The notes beneath the pieces are model-generated. The model ran no database searches. It was given only the letters and a program-made list of their open reading frames with translations, and had not been told where the DNA came from. Of a DNA stretch of 64,000 bases, positions 45,192-64,000 are shown piece after piece. Location of the stretch: NCBI RefSeq assembly GCF_039545055.1, contig NZ_BAABRP010000007.1, positions 1 through 64,000 of the forward strand. Direction: 5' to 3'. This DNA comes from Deinococcus carri. Lineage in GTDB: Bacteria; Deinococcota; Deinococci; Deinococcales; Deinococcaceae. The stretch's first letter is position 1. Every line of letters begins with the position of its first letter. A program made the position numbers and the translations under genes.

Positions 45192-46111
45192 GGCTGGTCT
45201 GCGCTGGGGGAATCGGTCGCCTGCTGTGCCTGGCCCGTCCGCTGGCCCAGCCACTCCAGAATCCAGCCCCGCACCTCGTCCCGGGGTTCGTCGTTCAGGA
45301 GTTCGTGGTAGCCGCCCTCCACCAGTCGCAGGGTCTTGTCGGGCGCAGGTATGGCCTCCACGAAGCGGCGCGAGCCGTTCACGTCCGTCAGGCGGTCGGC
45401 GGTGCCGTGGATGACTAGTGTGGGGAGCGTCCAGCGCGCGTACTGCCCCCACAGTTCGCCGCTCAGGCGCAGCATCGAGGCCGCGGTCAGGGCGGGCACC
45501 TTGCCCTGGTACACGTTGGGGTCGGCCCGGTACGCCTCGACCTCCTCCGCCAGCCGCGAGAGGCCCCCGCTGCCCAGCTCGGTCACCTGCGCGGCGGGCG
45601 CGACCCTCGCCAGCACGGGGGCCAGTGCCTTCAGCCACGCGGGTTCGTCCTCACCGATCAGGAGGGCGGGGCTGGAGAGAATCACGCCGCTCAGCCCGCG
45701 CGGGTCCCGTGCCGCGCTCGCCGCCGTGACCAGCCCGCCCAGCGAGTGTCCGAAGGCGTAGACCGGGAGCGGCTGGCCCCGCAGCCGCTCGCGTGCACGT
45801 AGGTGGTCTTCCACCAGCTCGCGGGTGTCCACGACCGCCCGCCGCCCCTGCGACTGGCCGTGCCCGCGCAGGTCGGTGGCGTACACGCTGTAGCCGGCCT
45901 CCACCAGCGTGGGAATCAGGCGGTGGTAGCGTTCCACGTAGCGCCCCGCGTACTCCCCGAATCCATGCGCGAGCAGCACGGCGGCGCGGGGATGCTGGGC
46001 GTGCCACACGTAGCCCTGGAGAGGCGCGCCGCCCTTTCCGGTCAGCGGCGTTCCGGCGGACAGGTCCCAGGCGGACGGTTCCCAGCTGTTATGCGGCCTC
46101 GCGTTCGACAT
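45188..46111 (-). CDS. Alpha/beta hydrolase, monoacylglycerol lipase-like
   Basis: 307 aa. [17 protein letters not shown] and [13 protein letters not shown] are hallmarks of the monoglyceride lipase/lysophospholipase group (Hydrolase_4). The nucleophile Ser is in AFGHSLGG (near residue 122), the acid Asp in [15 protein letters not shown] and the His in [10 protein letters not shown]. It probably cleaves a monoacylglycerol or lysophospholipid in the cytoplasm. TAGACT lies 5 nt before the ATG, the closest such spacing in the window. Its stop and that of crtI interlock in CTAG, so the two convergent transcripts must overlap. Confidence 0.85.
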
Positions 46112-46187
46112 GGGGCAGTCTAGCTTTTACTCCACGTTAAGCGAGACTGAACACGCGCCCTGTCCCTTCCGGCGCAGACTGTGGGGC

Positions 46188-46625
<438 letters not shown>

Positions 46626-46626
46626 G

Positions 46627-46682
46627 CGGTCAGCTTCGAGCCGTCAGCAATCAGCGCCCTGGCTCTGGCTGGGGCGTTTTTT
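46627..46682 (+). terminator. osmC terminator with repeat words
   Basis: CGCCC (46655-46659) and GGGCG (46672-46676) form a stem followed by TTTTTT. It is preceded by GGTCAGCTTCGAGCCGTCAGC, similar words to those in the 29397 repeat, but without a matching right arm. It may be half of a repeat element. Confidence 0.75.
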
Positions 46683-46745
46683 GCTGTTCTCCCCTCAGTA
46701 TTTCGGCCCATGCTGCCCCTCCTGCTCTCCCGCTAGCCTGCGGGT

Positions 46746-47303
46746 ATGGCACCCACCGTCTATTCCCTCGTCGGGCCACCGGGCAGCGGCAAACGCACGA
46801 TTGGCAAGCACCTCGCGCGGCTGACGGGGGCGGCGCTGCTGGACAATCACCTCAGCAATGACCCCGTGTTCAGCGCGTTTGGGCTGGATGGCGTGAAGCC
46901 TGTTCCCGCCGAGGCGTGGCCTTTTGTTCGTCGGATACGGCGAGTTTTGTACGAGGCGGCCCAGGCGGCCCCCTGGCACGTGTCCCACATCTTTACGAGC
47001 TACCTTGCCGACCTTCCGGGAGAGGCGCAAGCGGTGCAGCACCTGCGCGACCTCGCCTCCGTTCGTGGGGCCGCCTTCGTCCCCGTCTGGCTGACCTGCG
47101 ATACCGGCGAACTCGCCCGCCGGATGACCCTTCCCGAACGGGCCGAACGCCTGAAACTGCGCGACCCGGAGCAACTCCGCACTTTGCTGCGGGAATCAGG
47201 CAACCTCCCCCCACCTCCCGACGCCATCCGCATCGACACCTCCGCCCTCGCCCCGGCAGACGCGGCGCTGCTGATCGCGGCCCATGCGGGAGCGCTGTTC
47301 TAG
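46746..47303 (+). CDS. P-loop NTPase, shikimate-kinase-like
   Basis: 185 aa. Walker A GPPGSGKRT at residues 10-18 follows a beta strand, then LDNHLSND as a likely substrate Asp loop. The VWLTCDTGELARRM segment resembles the lid and C-terminal strand of small-molecule kinases (AAA_18/AAA_33 type). The substrate is unknown. Residues 20-45 (TIGKHLARLTGAALLDNHL) match adenylate kinase/shikimate kinase in layout. TAGCCT (46734-46739) lies 6 nt before the ATG, a leaderless start. A small hairpin AAGCCCCTG/CAGAGGCTT follows at 47320-47343. Confidence 0.7.
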   Translation: MAPTVYSLVGPPGSGKRTIGKHLARLTGAALLDNHLSNDPVFSAFGLDGVKPVPAEAWPFVRRIRRVLYEAAQAAPWHVSHIFTSYLADLPGEAQAVQHLRDLASVRGAAFVPVWLTCDTGELARRMTLPERAERLKLRDPEQLRTLLRESGNLPPPPDAIRIDTSALAPADAALLIAAHAGALF

Positions 47304-47319
47304 CTCCTTCTCAACGATA

Positions 47320-47343
47320 AAGCCCCTGCCGCAGCAGAGGCTT
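47320..47343. terminator. Hairpin between kinase and HxlR genes
   Basis: AAGCCCCTGC pairs imperfectly with CAGAGGCTT around CGCAG. The convergent genes end on either side, 17 and 21 bp away, so a weak bidirectional terminator is likely. Confidence 0.45.
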
Positions 47344-47363
47344 CTAAGATTGGTGACGGCCCC

Positions 47364-47714
<351 letters not shown>

Positions 47715-47766
47715 GACCCAACTCTACACCTTCGGCGCAGATAAAGTGCGGCGCAAATCACACCGC

Positions 47767-47795
47767 TTGACTTTTCAAAGCAGTGGAGATAGCCT
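47767..47795 (+). promoter_or_regulatory. Nitroreductase promoter and putative HxlR operator
   Basis: TTGACT (47767-47772), 17 nt and TAGCCT (47790-47795), ending 6 nt before ATG 47802. CTTGACTTTTCAAAG (47766-47780) is an imperfect palindrome covering the -35, so a bound regulator would block the promoter. Confidence 0.7.
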
Positions 47796-47801
47796 TCCGT
47801 C

Positions 47802-48422
<621 letters not shown>

Positions 48423-48451
48423 GCCTGCGCTGACCCTCCGCCGGGAACATG

Positions 48452-48477
48452 GCCGCCCCTTCACGGGGGCGGTTTTT
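48452..48477 (+). terminator. Nitroreductase terminator
   Basis: CCGCCCC (48453-48459) and GGGGCGG (48466-48472) pair across TTCACG, followed by TTTTTC. It is a standard intrinsic terminator 30 nt after the stop codon. Confidence 0.85.
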
Positions 48478-48494
48478 CGTGCTGTGCTGACCGC

Positions 48495-49472
<978 letters not shown>

Positions 49473-49522
49473 GCCAGTCGCGCTATCCCGCCCCTGATAT
49501 GCAGCGCGTAGAGTGAGCCGTT

Positions 49523-50766
<1,244 letters not shown>

Positions 50767-50770
<4 letters not shown>

Positions 50771-50897
50771 GGCGGGGCGCAGAAAGGTTGCCGCCTTTTG
50801 GCGACCTTTCCGAGCGAAGCGAGAAGCGCCAAAAGGGCGGCGCGCAGTGGAGTGGACGCCCAGAACGCGCGGCAACGCAACGGAGCGCCGCTCCTAG
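50767..50897. repeat. 127-bp element with inverted ends, copy B
   Basis: Starts TTAGGGCGGGGCGC and ends GAGCGCCGCTCCTAG. It keeps the AAAGGT/ACCTTT stem of copy A, with an extra CGCC/GGCG inside, and shares CGCGGCAACGCAACGGAGCGCCG nearly base for base. A second pairing, GCCGCCTTTTGGCG with CGCCAAAAGGGCGGC, is possible. It fills exactly the space between the stops of the MFS and ABC-F genes. Confidence 0.8.
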
Positions 50898-52495
50898 TCC
50901 TCGGCCACCCCGCCCCTGCCCACCTCCCACACCCGTGTCGCCACCCGGCCCACCAGCGTGCGGTCGTGGCTGGCGAGCAGCACCGTGCCGGGGAAGGTGA
51001 GGAGGAGGCCTTCCAGCGCCTCAATCGCGGGGAGGTCCAGATGGTTGGTGGGTTCGTCCAGCACCAGCACCTGCGCCCGCGTCACGTTCAGGCGCGCGAG
51101 GCTCAGGCGGGTGCGTTGCCCGCCCGACAGGCCCGCGAGGGGAACAGCGGGACCCGGAAGCTGCACCTGCGCGGCGACCTCGTGGAGCTGGTGCGGCGTG
51201 AGGGCGGGATTCGCGTTCAGCAGCGCCTCCCCGACCGTCCCCAGGCCCGCGAGTTCCTCGCCGTGCTGGCCCGCCGCGTAGAGGCACAGGCCCTGGCCCC
51301 AGTGGACCTCGCCCATGTGGGGCATCTGGCCCAGCAGGGCCGCCAGCAGCGTGCTTTTGCCGCCGCCGTTGGGTCCGGTCAGGGCGATACGGTCGCCCCG
51401 GCGCACGTCCAGGCGGACGCCCGACAGCACCGCCTGCCCGCCGCGCGTCGCGCTCAGGTCGCGGACGGTCAGCACCTCGGCGGGGCCGGGTGGGGCGTCC
51501 GGGAGGTCGAGGCGGACGGTGCGGCGGTCCTGGTAGGGCTTTTCGGCGGCGTGGGTGTCCAGGCGTTCGATCTGGGTTGCCAGTGCCCTGGCGCGGGCGG
51601 CGTGGACCTTCTGGCCCCACTCGGCCTTGCGGCCCGCCAGCATCTTGTCCCCGTCGGACGCGCGGTTGCGGTTGAAACCCGCCGCTGCCTTGCTGGCCCG
51701 CCGCCGCTGTTCCTCGTCCAGCGCCTCCCGCCGGCGTTTGTAGGCCGCGTGATCGCGCGCCTGCGCCTCCCGCAGCGCGGCCTTCAACTCCATCGCGGCC
51801 GTGTACGCGCCGGGGTAGACCGTCAGCCGCCCGCGTTCCAGTTCCGCCGTGCGGGTCGCTGCGGCGTCCAGAAAGGCGCGGTCGTGGCTGGCGAGGACAA
51901 AGGCCGCGTCACTGGCGCGAATCCAGCCTTCCAGCCACGCCGCGCCGCCCGCGTCCAGGTGGTTGGTCGGTTCGTCCAGCAGGTACAGGTCGGCGGGGGA
52001 GAGGAGCAGCCGGGCCAGCATCACCCGCCGGGTCTGCCCGCCGGAGAGCCGCGCCGCCTGCGCCTGCGGATCCAGCCCCAGACCGTGCAGCACGCCCGCC
52101 GCCCGCACCCCGAAGTCATAGCCCCCTGCCAGGCGGTACGCTTCCTCGGCTTCCGCGAAGGCATTCAGCGCCTCGTCGGTGCCCTCGGGGAGTCGGGCCG
52201 ATGCCCCGTCGAACGCTTTCTGTGCCGAGCGCAGGTCTTCTGGCGTCACCGCGTCCAGCACGGTGCCTGTTCCGCCGTCGGCGTGCTGGGTCAGCAGGGC
52301 CACGCGGCCCACTCGCATCACCGTGCCCGCGTCGGGCGCATCTGTCCCCGCCATCAGGCGCAGCAGGGTGCTTTTGCCGCTCCCGTTCTCCCCGATCAGC
52401 GCGAGCCGCTCGCCCACGCCGACCTCCAGGTCCACATCCTCGAAAATCGTCTGGTCGCCATACACGCGGGCGACCCCCTTCAAACGCAACAACAA
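50894..52495 (-). CDS. ABC-F ATPase (second paralogue)
   Basis: About 533 aa. Two ATP-binding domains without membrane segments: GENGSGKST, LSGGQTRRVMLARLLL and LYLLDEPTNHLD; then GPNGGGKST, LSGGQRTRLSLARLN and VLVLDEPTNHLD. The linker (about 200-290) is basic and helical (RRREALDEEQRRRASKAAAGFNRNRA), typical of antibiotic-resistance or ribosome ABC-F proteins. TTG 52495 (protein LLRLKGVARVYG) is chosen with AGGGGG upstream; GTG 52528 is a longer alternative. It differs clearly from the ABC-F at 10856. Its role in ribosome rescue or drug protection is inferred from the family. Confidence 0.83.
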   Translation of the reverse strand: MLLRLKGVARVYGDQTIFEDVDLEVGVGERLALIGENGSGKSTLLRLMAGTDAPDAGTVMRVGRVALLTQHADGGTGTVLDAVTPEDLRSAQKAFDGASARLPEGTDEALNAFAEAEEAYRLAGGYDFGVRAAGVLHGLGLDPQAQAARLSGGQTRRVMLARLLLSPADLYLLDEPTNHLDAGGAAWLEGWIRASDAAFVLASHDRAFLDAAATRTAELERGRLTVYPGAYTAAMELKAALREAQARDHAAYKRRREALDEEQRRRASKAAAGFNRNRASDGDKMLAGRKAEWGQKVHAARARALATQIERLDTHAAEKPYQDRRTVRLDLPDAPPGPAEVLTVRDLSATRGGQAVLSGVRLDVRRGDRIALTGPNGGGKSTLLAALLGQMPHMGEVHWGQGLCLYAAGQHGEELAGLGTVGEALLNANPALTPHQLHEVAAQVQLPGPAVPLAGLSGGQRTRLSLARLNVTRAQVLVLDEPTNHLDLPAIEALEGLLLTFPGTVLLASHDRTLVGRVATRVWEVGRGGVAED

Positions 52496-52735
52496 GACCA
52501 ACCCCCTGCGGGTGAGGCCGTCCCACACGCGGCGGGACGAGGCTTCAGGCCGAAAGTCAGAGCAGGGGGAGGTGGCGCAAGATTGGAGAACTCCGTGGAA
52601 TGAAGGAAAGCGGGACGCCGGGGAACCCGGACCGTCGGGGTCAGGCTAAGGCAGGGGCCACGCGGGCGGGATGCGCCAGATGACGTATCGAACGGCCTCC
52701 GGCCACTGCATGAGCCTTCGGCGCTTTCCCGAGGC
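52496..52735. other. Gap between ABC-F and metal permease genes
   Basis: About 240 bp without a credible gene. It carries the promoter region of the ABC-F gene on the minus strand and the 3' tail of the metal importer. A GAGGCTTCAGGCC segment and CGGCCTCCGGCC pairs are seen, but no convincing hairpin with a T run. Nothing else is recognised. Confidence 0.4.
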
Positions 52736-53545
<810 letters not shown>

Positions 53546-53561
53546 CAGGCGGCACCTCCGG

Positions 53562-53640
53562 TGGCAGGTCGAGGTGTCCAGGCGTCGAGGCGTCGAGCAG
53601 GCCAGCCTCGACCGCTCGATCCCTCGACTTCTAGACACAG
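53562..53640. repeat. Word-type hairpin repeat, GTCGAGG type
   Basis: GGCAGGTCGAGGTGTCCAGG, CGTCGAGGCGTCGAGC on the left pair with GCCTCGACCGCTCGATCCCTCGACTTCTAGAC on the right (read in parts). The element lies between the ATPase and permease genes of the metal importer and has no terminator T run, so transcription may pass through it. Confidence 0.75.
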
Positions 53641-53651
53641 TTCAGGCCGCA

Positions 53652-54374
53652 TCACGCCTCCGCATGGGTATGCCCCAGGTGGCTGGAGCTGAACGTCGCC
53701 TCGATGTTGCGCGGCGTGTAGACCTCTTCCGGCGTGCCGTCCGCGATGATGCGGCGGTTGACCAGCACGAGGTGGTCGCACCAGCGCCGGGCCTGTTCGA
53801 GGTCGTGGGTGACCATGACCACGGCACGGCCTTCGCCTGCCTGGGCGCGCAGCAGGGCCATCAGTTGCTCCTGGGTGCCAGCGTCCACCCCGGTCAGCGG
53901 TTCGTCGAGCAGGAGCACCCGCGCGTCCCGCGCCAGCATCCGCGCGAGCAGCACCCGTTGCCGCTGCCCGCCGCTCAGCGCCCCGATATGCCGCCCGCGC
54001 AGGTCGTACACGCCGGTCTGCCGCAGCGCCTCCGCGACCTGTTCGCGGTCGGCGCGGCCCGGCCAGCGCAGCCAGCCTACCCGCCCGGTGCGGCCCATCA
54101 TCGCCACGTCCCAGACGGTGACGGGAAAGGCCCAGTCCAGCGTCTGCTGCTGCGGCACGTAGGCCACGTCGTCCTGCACGCTCCCGCCGTCAGTAAAGAC
54201 GACCTCGCCCGTGGTCGGGGTGGTCAGACCCACCAGCGTTTTCAGCAGCGTGCTTTTGCCCGCCCCGTTCGGCCCGATGATGGCGCTGAAGGTCCCCGGC
54301 ACGAAGCGCACGCTCGCGTCTTCCAGCGCCGGCTGTGCGCCGTACCGCACCGTCAGGTTCTCCACGCCCAGCAT
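53652..54374 (-). CDS. Mn/Zn ABC transporter ATP-binding protein
   Basis: 240 aa. Walker [10 protein letters not shown], signature [15 protein letters not shown], Walker [13 protein letters not shown] and the H-loop [11 protein letters not shown] are intact. Its best relatives are the MntB/ZnuC group of metal importers, as expected from the SBP and permease on either side. TATCCT lies 6 nt before ATG 54374, so an internal promoter could express it apart from the SBP gene; the longer frame to 54491 lies in the repeat and is rejected. The C-terminus ends with His-containing [12 protein letters not shown], possibly metal related. Confidence 0.92.
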   Translation of the reverse strand: MLGVENLTVRYGAQPALEDASVRFVPGTFSAIIGPNGAGKSTLLKTLVGLTTPTTGEVVFTDGGSVQDDVAYVPQQQTLDWAFPVTVWDVAMMGRTGRVGWLRWPGRADREQVAEALRQTGVYDLRGRHIGALSGGQRQRVLLARMLARDARVLLLDEPLTGVDAGTQEQLMALLRAQAGEGRAVVMVTHDLEQARRWCDHLVLVNRRIIADGTPEEVYTPRNIEATFSSSHLGHTHAEA

Positions 54375-54423
54375 TCGGCCAGGATAGCGCGGGGAGTGTT
54401 GATATTGCGAGGGCGGAATCAAG

Positions 54424-54490
54424 AAGGGGCGTGGGTCGCAGGACGCGGTGCGCGGTAAAAGAGCTTTTCCTGCGTACTGCATCCCGCGCA
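54424..54490. repeat. Word-type hairpin repeat, GCGGTGCGCGG type
   Basis: On the minus strand GCGGTGCGCGGGATGCAGTA, CGCAGG pairs with CCGCGCACCGCGTCCTGCG around an AAAAGCTCTTTT core. It lies between the SBP and ATPase genes, ending 4 bp from the SBP stop. Its arms are a word set not used elsewhere in the window. Confidence 0.7.
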
Positions 54491-54494
54491 CCGC

Positions 54495-55427
<933 letters not shown>

Positions 55428-55430
<3 letters not shown>

Positions 55431-55447
55431 AATGATTTATCTTTATC
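55428..55447 (-). promoter_or_regulatory. Fur-family box over the SBP start
   Basis: On the minus strand GATAAA-GATAAA-TCATTATG lies across the start codon. With one extra base it follows the Fur consensus GATAATGATAATCATTATC closely. It is a rare A+T-rich island in this high-G+C region. A Fur, Zur or Mur protein bound here would block transcription or initiation of the importer. Confidence 0.65.
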
Positions 55448-55548
55448 AAAAAGAGGTGGCTTCTGGATGAAATCCTCCTCATCCCCGCGGCCCTGTCCCG
55501 GCGCTCCCCCCTGGCAGCGATTCCACGGGGCGGCTTACACTGCGCCCC

Positions 55549-57222
<1,674 letters not shown>

Positions 57223-57227
57223 CGGGG

Positions 57228-57326
57228 AGCGGCCAGCTTCCAGCGACCAGCGGCCAGCCCAAACAAAAAGGCCCCAGCGTTTGCCGGGGCTTTTCTTTCT
57301 GCTGGAAGCTGGCGGCTGGCTGCTTC
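57228..57326. repeat. Word-type hairpin repeat enclosing a terminator
   Basis: GCGGCCAGCTTCCAGCGACC and AGCGGCCAGCC on the left pair with GCTGGAAGCTGGCGGCTGGC on the right. Inside, GGCCCCAGCG/TTTGCCGGGGC is a terminator followed by TTTTCTTTC. It is arranged as at 13522-13617 and again sits between convergent genes. Confidence 0.8.
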
Positions 57327-57328
57327 CC

Positions 57329-58015
57329 TCAATCCCTGCTGCTCCCCGCGAACCCGAACAGCCGCAGGATAAACAGGAACATATTGATGAAATCGAGGTA
57401 CAGGGCCAGCGCGCCGTTGATAGCGGCCCGCTCGGCCATCTCGCCGCTGACCCCGCTCAGGGCGAGGTTGCGCAGCATCTGCGTGTCGTAGGCGGTCAGG
57501 CCCGCGAACAGCAGCACGCCGACGATGCTGATGCCCAGGGTCAGGGCGCTGCTCACCACGAACAGGTTCACCAGCATGGCGACGAACAGGCCCAGCACGG
57601 CGAACAGGAAGAAGCGGCCCATCGCGCTGAGGTCTTTCTTGATGACGAAGCCCGCCACGCTCATGGCCGCGAAGGTGCCTGCCGTGGTCAGAAAGGCCGC
57701 GATGACGGCACTGGGGCTGTAGGCGAACAGCAGGGCGCTGAAGGTGAGGCCGGTCAGCGCGGCGTAGGCGATGAACAGCAGGCCCGCCACGGCGCTGCTG
57801 AGGCGCTGCGCGGCCAGGCTCAGCACGAACACCAGCGCGAGCTGCGCCAGCACCAGCGGCAGCCGGAACTGCATCACCTGATACGCCAGCGCCTCGTTCT
57901 GCGCCGTCAGGTACGCGACCCCGGCCGTCAGCGCCAGCCCCGCCGCCATCCACGAGTACGTCCGCGCCATGAAGGTCCGGACCAGATTTTCCGTTCTTGT
58001 GGCAGTCAGTTGCAT
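57329..58015 (-). CDS. Bax inhibitor-1/YccA family membrane protein
   Basis: 228 aa with seven membrane helices, the usual TMBIM/BI-1 layout. The N-terminus reads [29 protein letters not shown], in two parts; the C-terminal YDTQMLRN and [24 protein letters not shown] carry the conserved DTQ and Asp of the pH-sensing pair. Such proteins are calcium-leak or stress channels in the membrane. The role in Deinococcus is unknown. TATCCT lies 7 nt before ATG 58015; the longer frame to 58852 passes through treY and is rejected. It is flanked by repeats on both sides. Confidence 0.88.
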   Translation of the reverse strand: MQLTATRTENLVRTFMARTYSWMAAGLALTAGVAYLTAQNEALAYQVMQFRLPLVLAQLALVFVLSLAAQRLSSAVAGLLFIAYAALTGLTFSALLFAYSPSAVIAAFLTTAGTFAAMSVAGFVIKKDLSAMGRFFLFAVLGLFVAMLVNLFVVSSALTLGISIVGVLLFAGLTAYDTQMLRNLALSGVSGEMAERAAINGALALYLDFINMFLFILRLFGFAGSSRD

Positions 58016-58055
58016 ACGGGACAGGATACGGGGGATGGGGGGGAAAGGTTCCCGG

Positions 58056-58155
58056 AGGAGCGGCCAGCTTCCTGCCGCCAGCTTCCAGCAGCAGGAAGCT
58101 TGAGCAAAAGCCGCAGTCTCTACTGGTTGCTGGCTGCTGGAAGCTGGCGGCTTCC
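58056..58155. repeat. Word-type hairpin repeat next to treY stop
   Basis: GCGGCCAGCTTCCTGCCGCC and AGCTTCCAGC pair with GCTGGCTGCTGGAAGCTGGC. The core AGCTTGAGCAAAAGCC is the reverse complement type of the core at 12980 (GGCTGAAGCAGAAGCT). It ends one base before the treY stop and has no terminator inside. Confidence 0.8.
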
Positions 58156-62795
<4,640 letters not shown>

Positions 62796-62909
62796 AGCAA
62801 AACTCCTGGCCGCCCCCCGGGAATGGACGGCGGCGAACGGGTCAGGGTAGGGGGGTGAGGTCAGCCGGGGATGAGGGACCGTTCAAGGTCCAGCTCAGGC
62901 CTGGAGAAA

Positions 62910-64000
<1,091 letters not shown>

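Overview
The window looks like chromosomal DNA from a Deinococcus species. Evidence: very high G+C with strong third-position bias; adjacent crtB and crtI for C40 carotenoid synthesis; a giant TamB-like protein; trehalose synthesis by both TreY/TreZ and TreS; and many genes whose -10 box lies only 5-8 nt before the start codon, the leaderless arrangement known in Deinococcus. The species cannot be named from the sequence alone. No rRNA, tRNA, CRISPR array or prophage was seen. The only mobile-element trace is the N-terminal 27 codons of a transposase at the left edge.

Layout: 1-786, transposase end and a stress-type membrane protein. 846-3511, pabC and a pabB-pabA fusion (minus). 3668-5528, an Rrf2/IscR-like regulator, pyrD and a 57-aa acidic protein. 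5611-9029, the pyr operon (minus: leader peptide, pyrR, pyrB, a DUF3995-like membrane protein, pyrC), with PyrR sites and an attenuator. 9163-13519, hsp20 under a HAIR-like operator, trhO, an ABC-F ATPase and a small protein. 13620-24296, a 3558-aa TamB homologue. 24449-30417, acyP, an FRG-domain gene, a HAD hydrolase, ridA, then purH behind a ZTP riboswitch, and folD. 30483-36030, two tandem GT2 glycosyltransferases and metY-metX behind a SAM-I riboswitch. 36389-41609, a metzincin-like lipoprotein, an exported protein, a Fur-family regulator and a DUF3618/holin-like membrane pair. 41680-46111, a methyltransferase, crtB, crtI and a lipase-like hydrolase. 46188-50770, OsmC, a P-loop kinase, HxlR/nitroreductase, a quinone oxidoreductase and an MFS exporter. 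50894-55447, a second ABC-F and a three-gene Mn/Zn ABC importer with a Fur-type box. 55549-64000, treS, a BI-1 family protein, and glgX-treZ-treY.

The genes form working modules. PabB-PabA with PabC makes p-aminobenzoate for folate. FolD and PurH link one-carbon metabolism to purines, and the ZTP riboswitch senses the PurH-side intermediate. PyrR, PyrB, PyrC and PyrD cover pyrimidine steps, controlled by a leader that combines PyrR-binding sites, a leader peptide and a terminator. GlgX, TreY and TreZ convert glycogen to trehalose, and TreS converts maltose to trehalose.

Two families of dispersed repeats are inserted through the region. One is a composite hairpin family built of quasi-tandem words, which often supplies the last codons or stop codon of genes and in one case lies in frame inside pabB. 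The other is a roughly 127-bp element with inverted ends, present at 33313-33439 and 50767-50897, whose ends coincide with stop codons of neighbouring genes.
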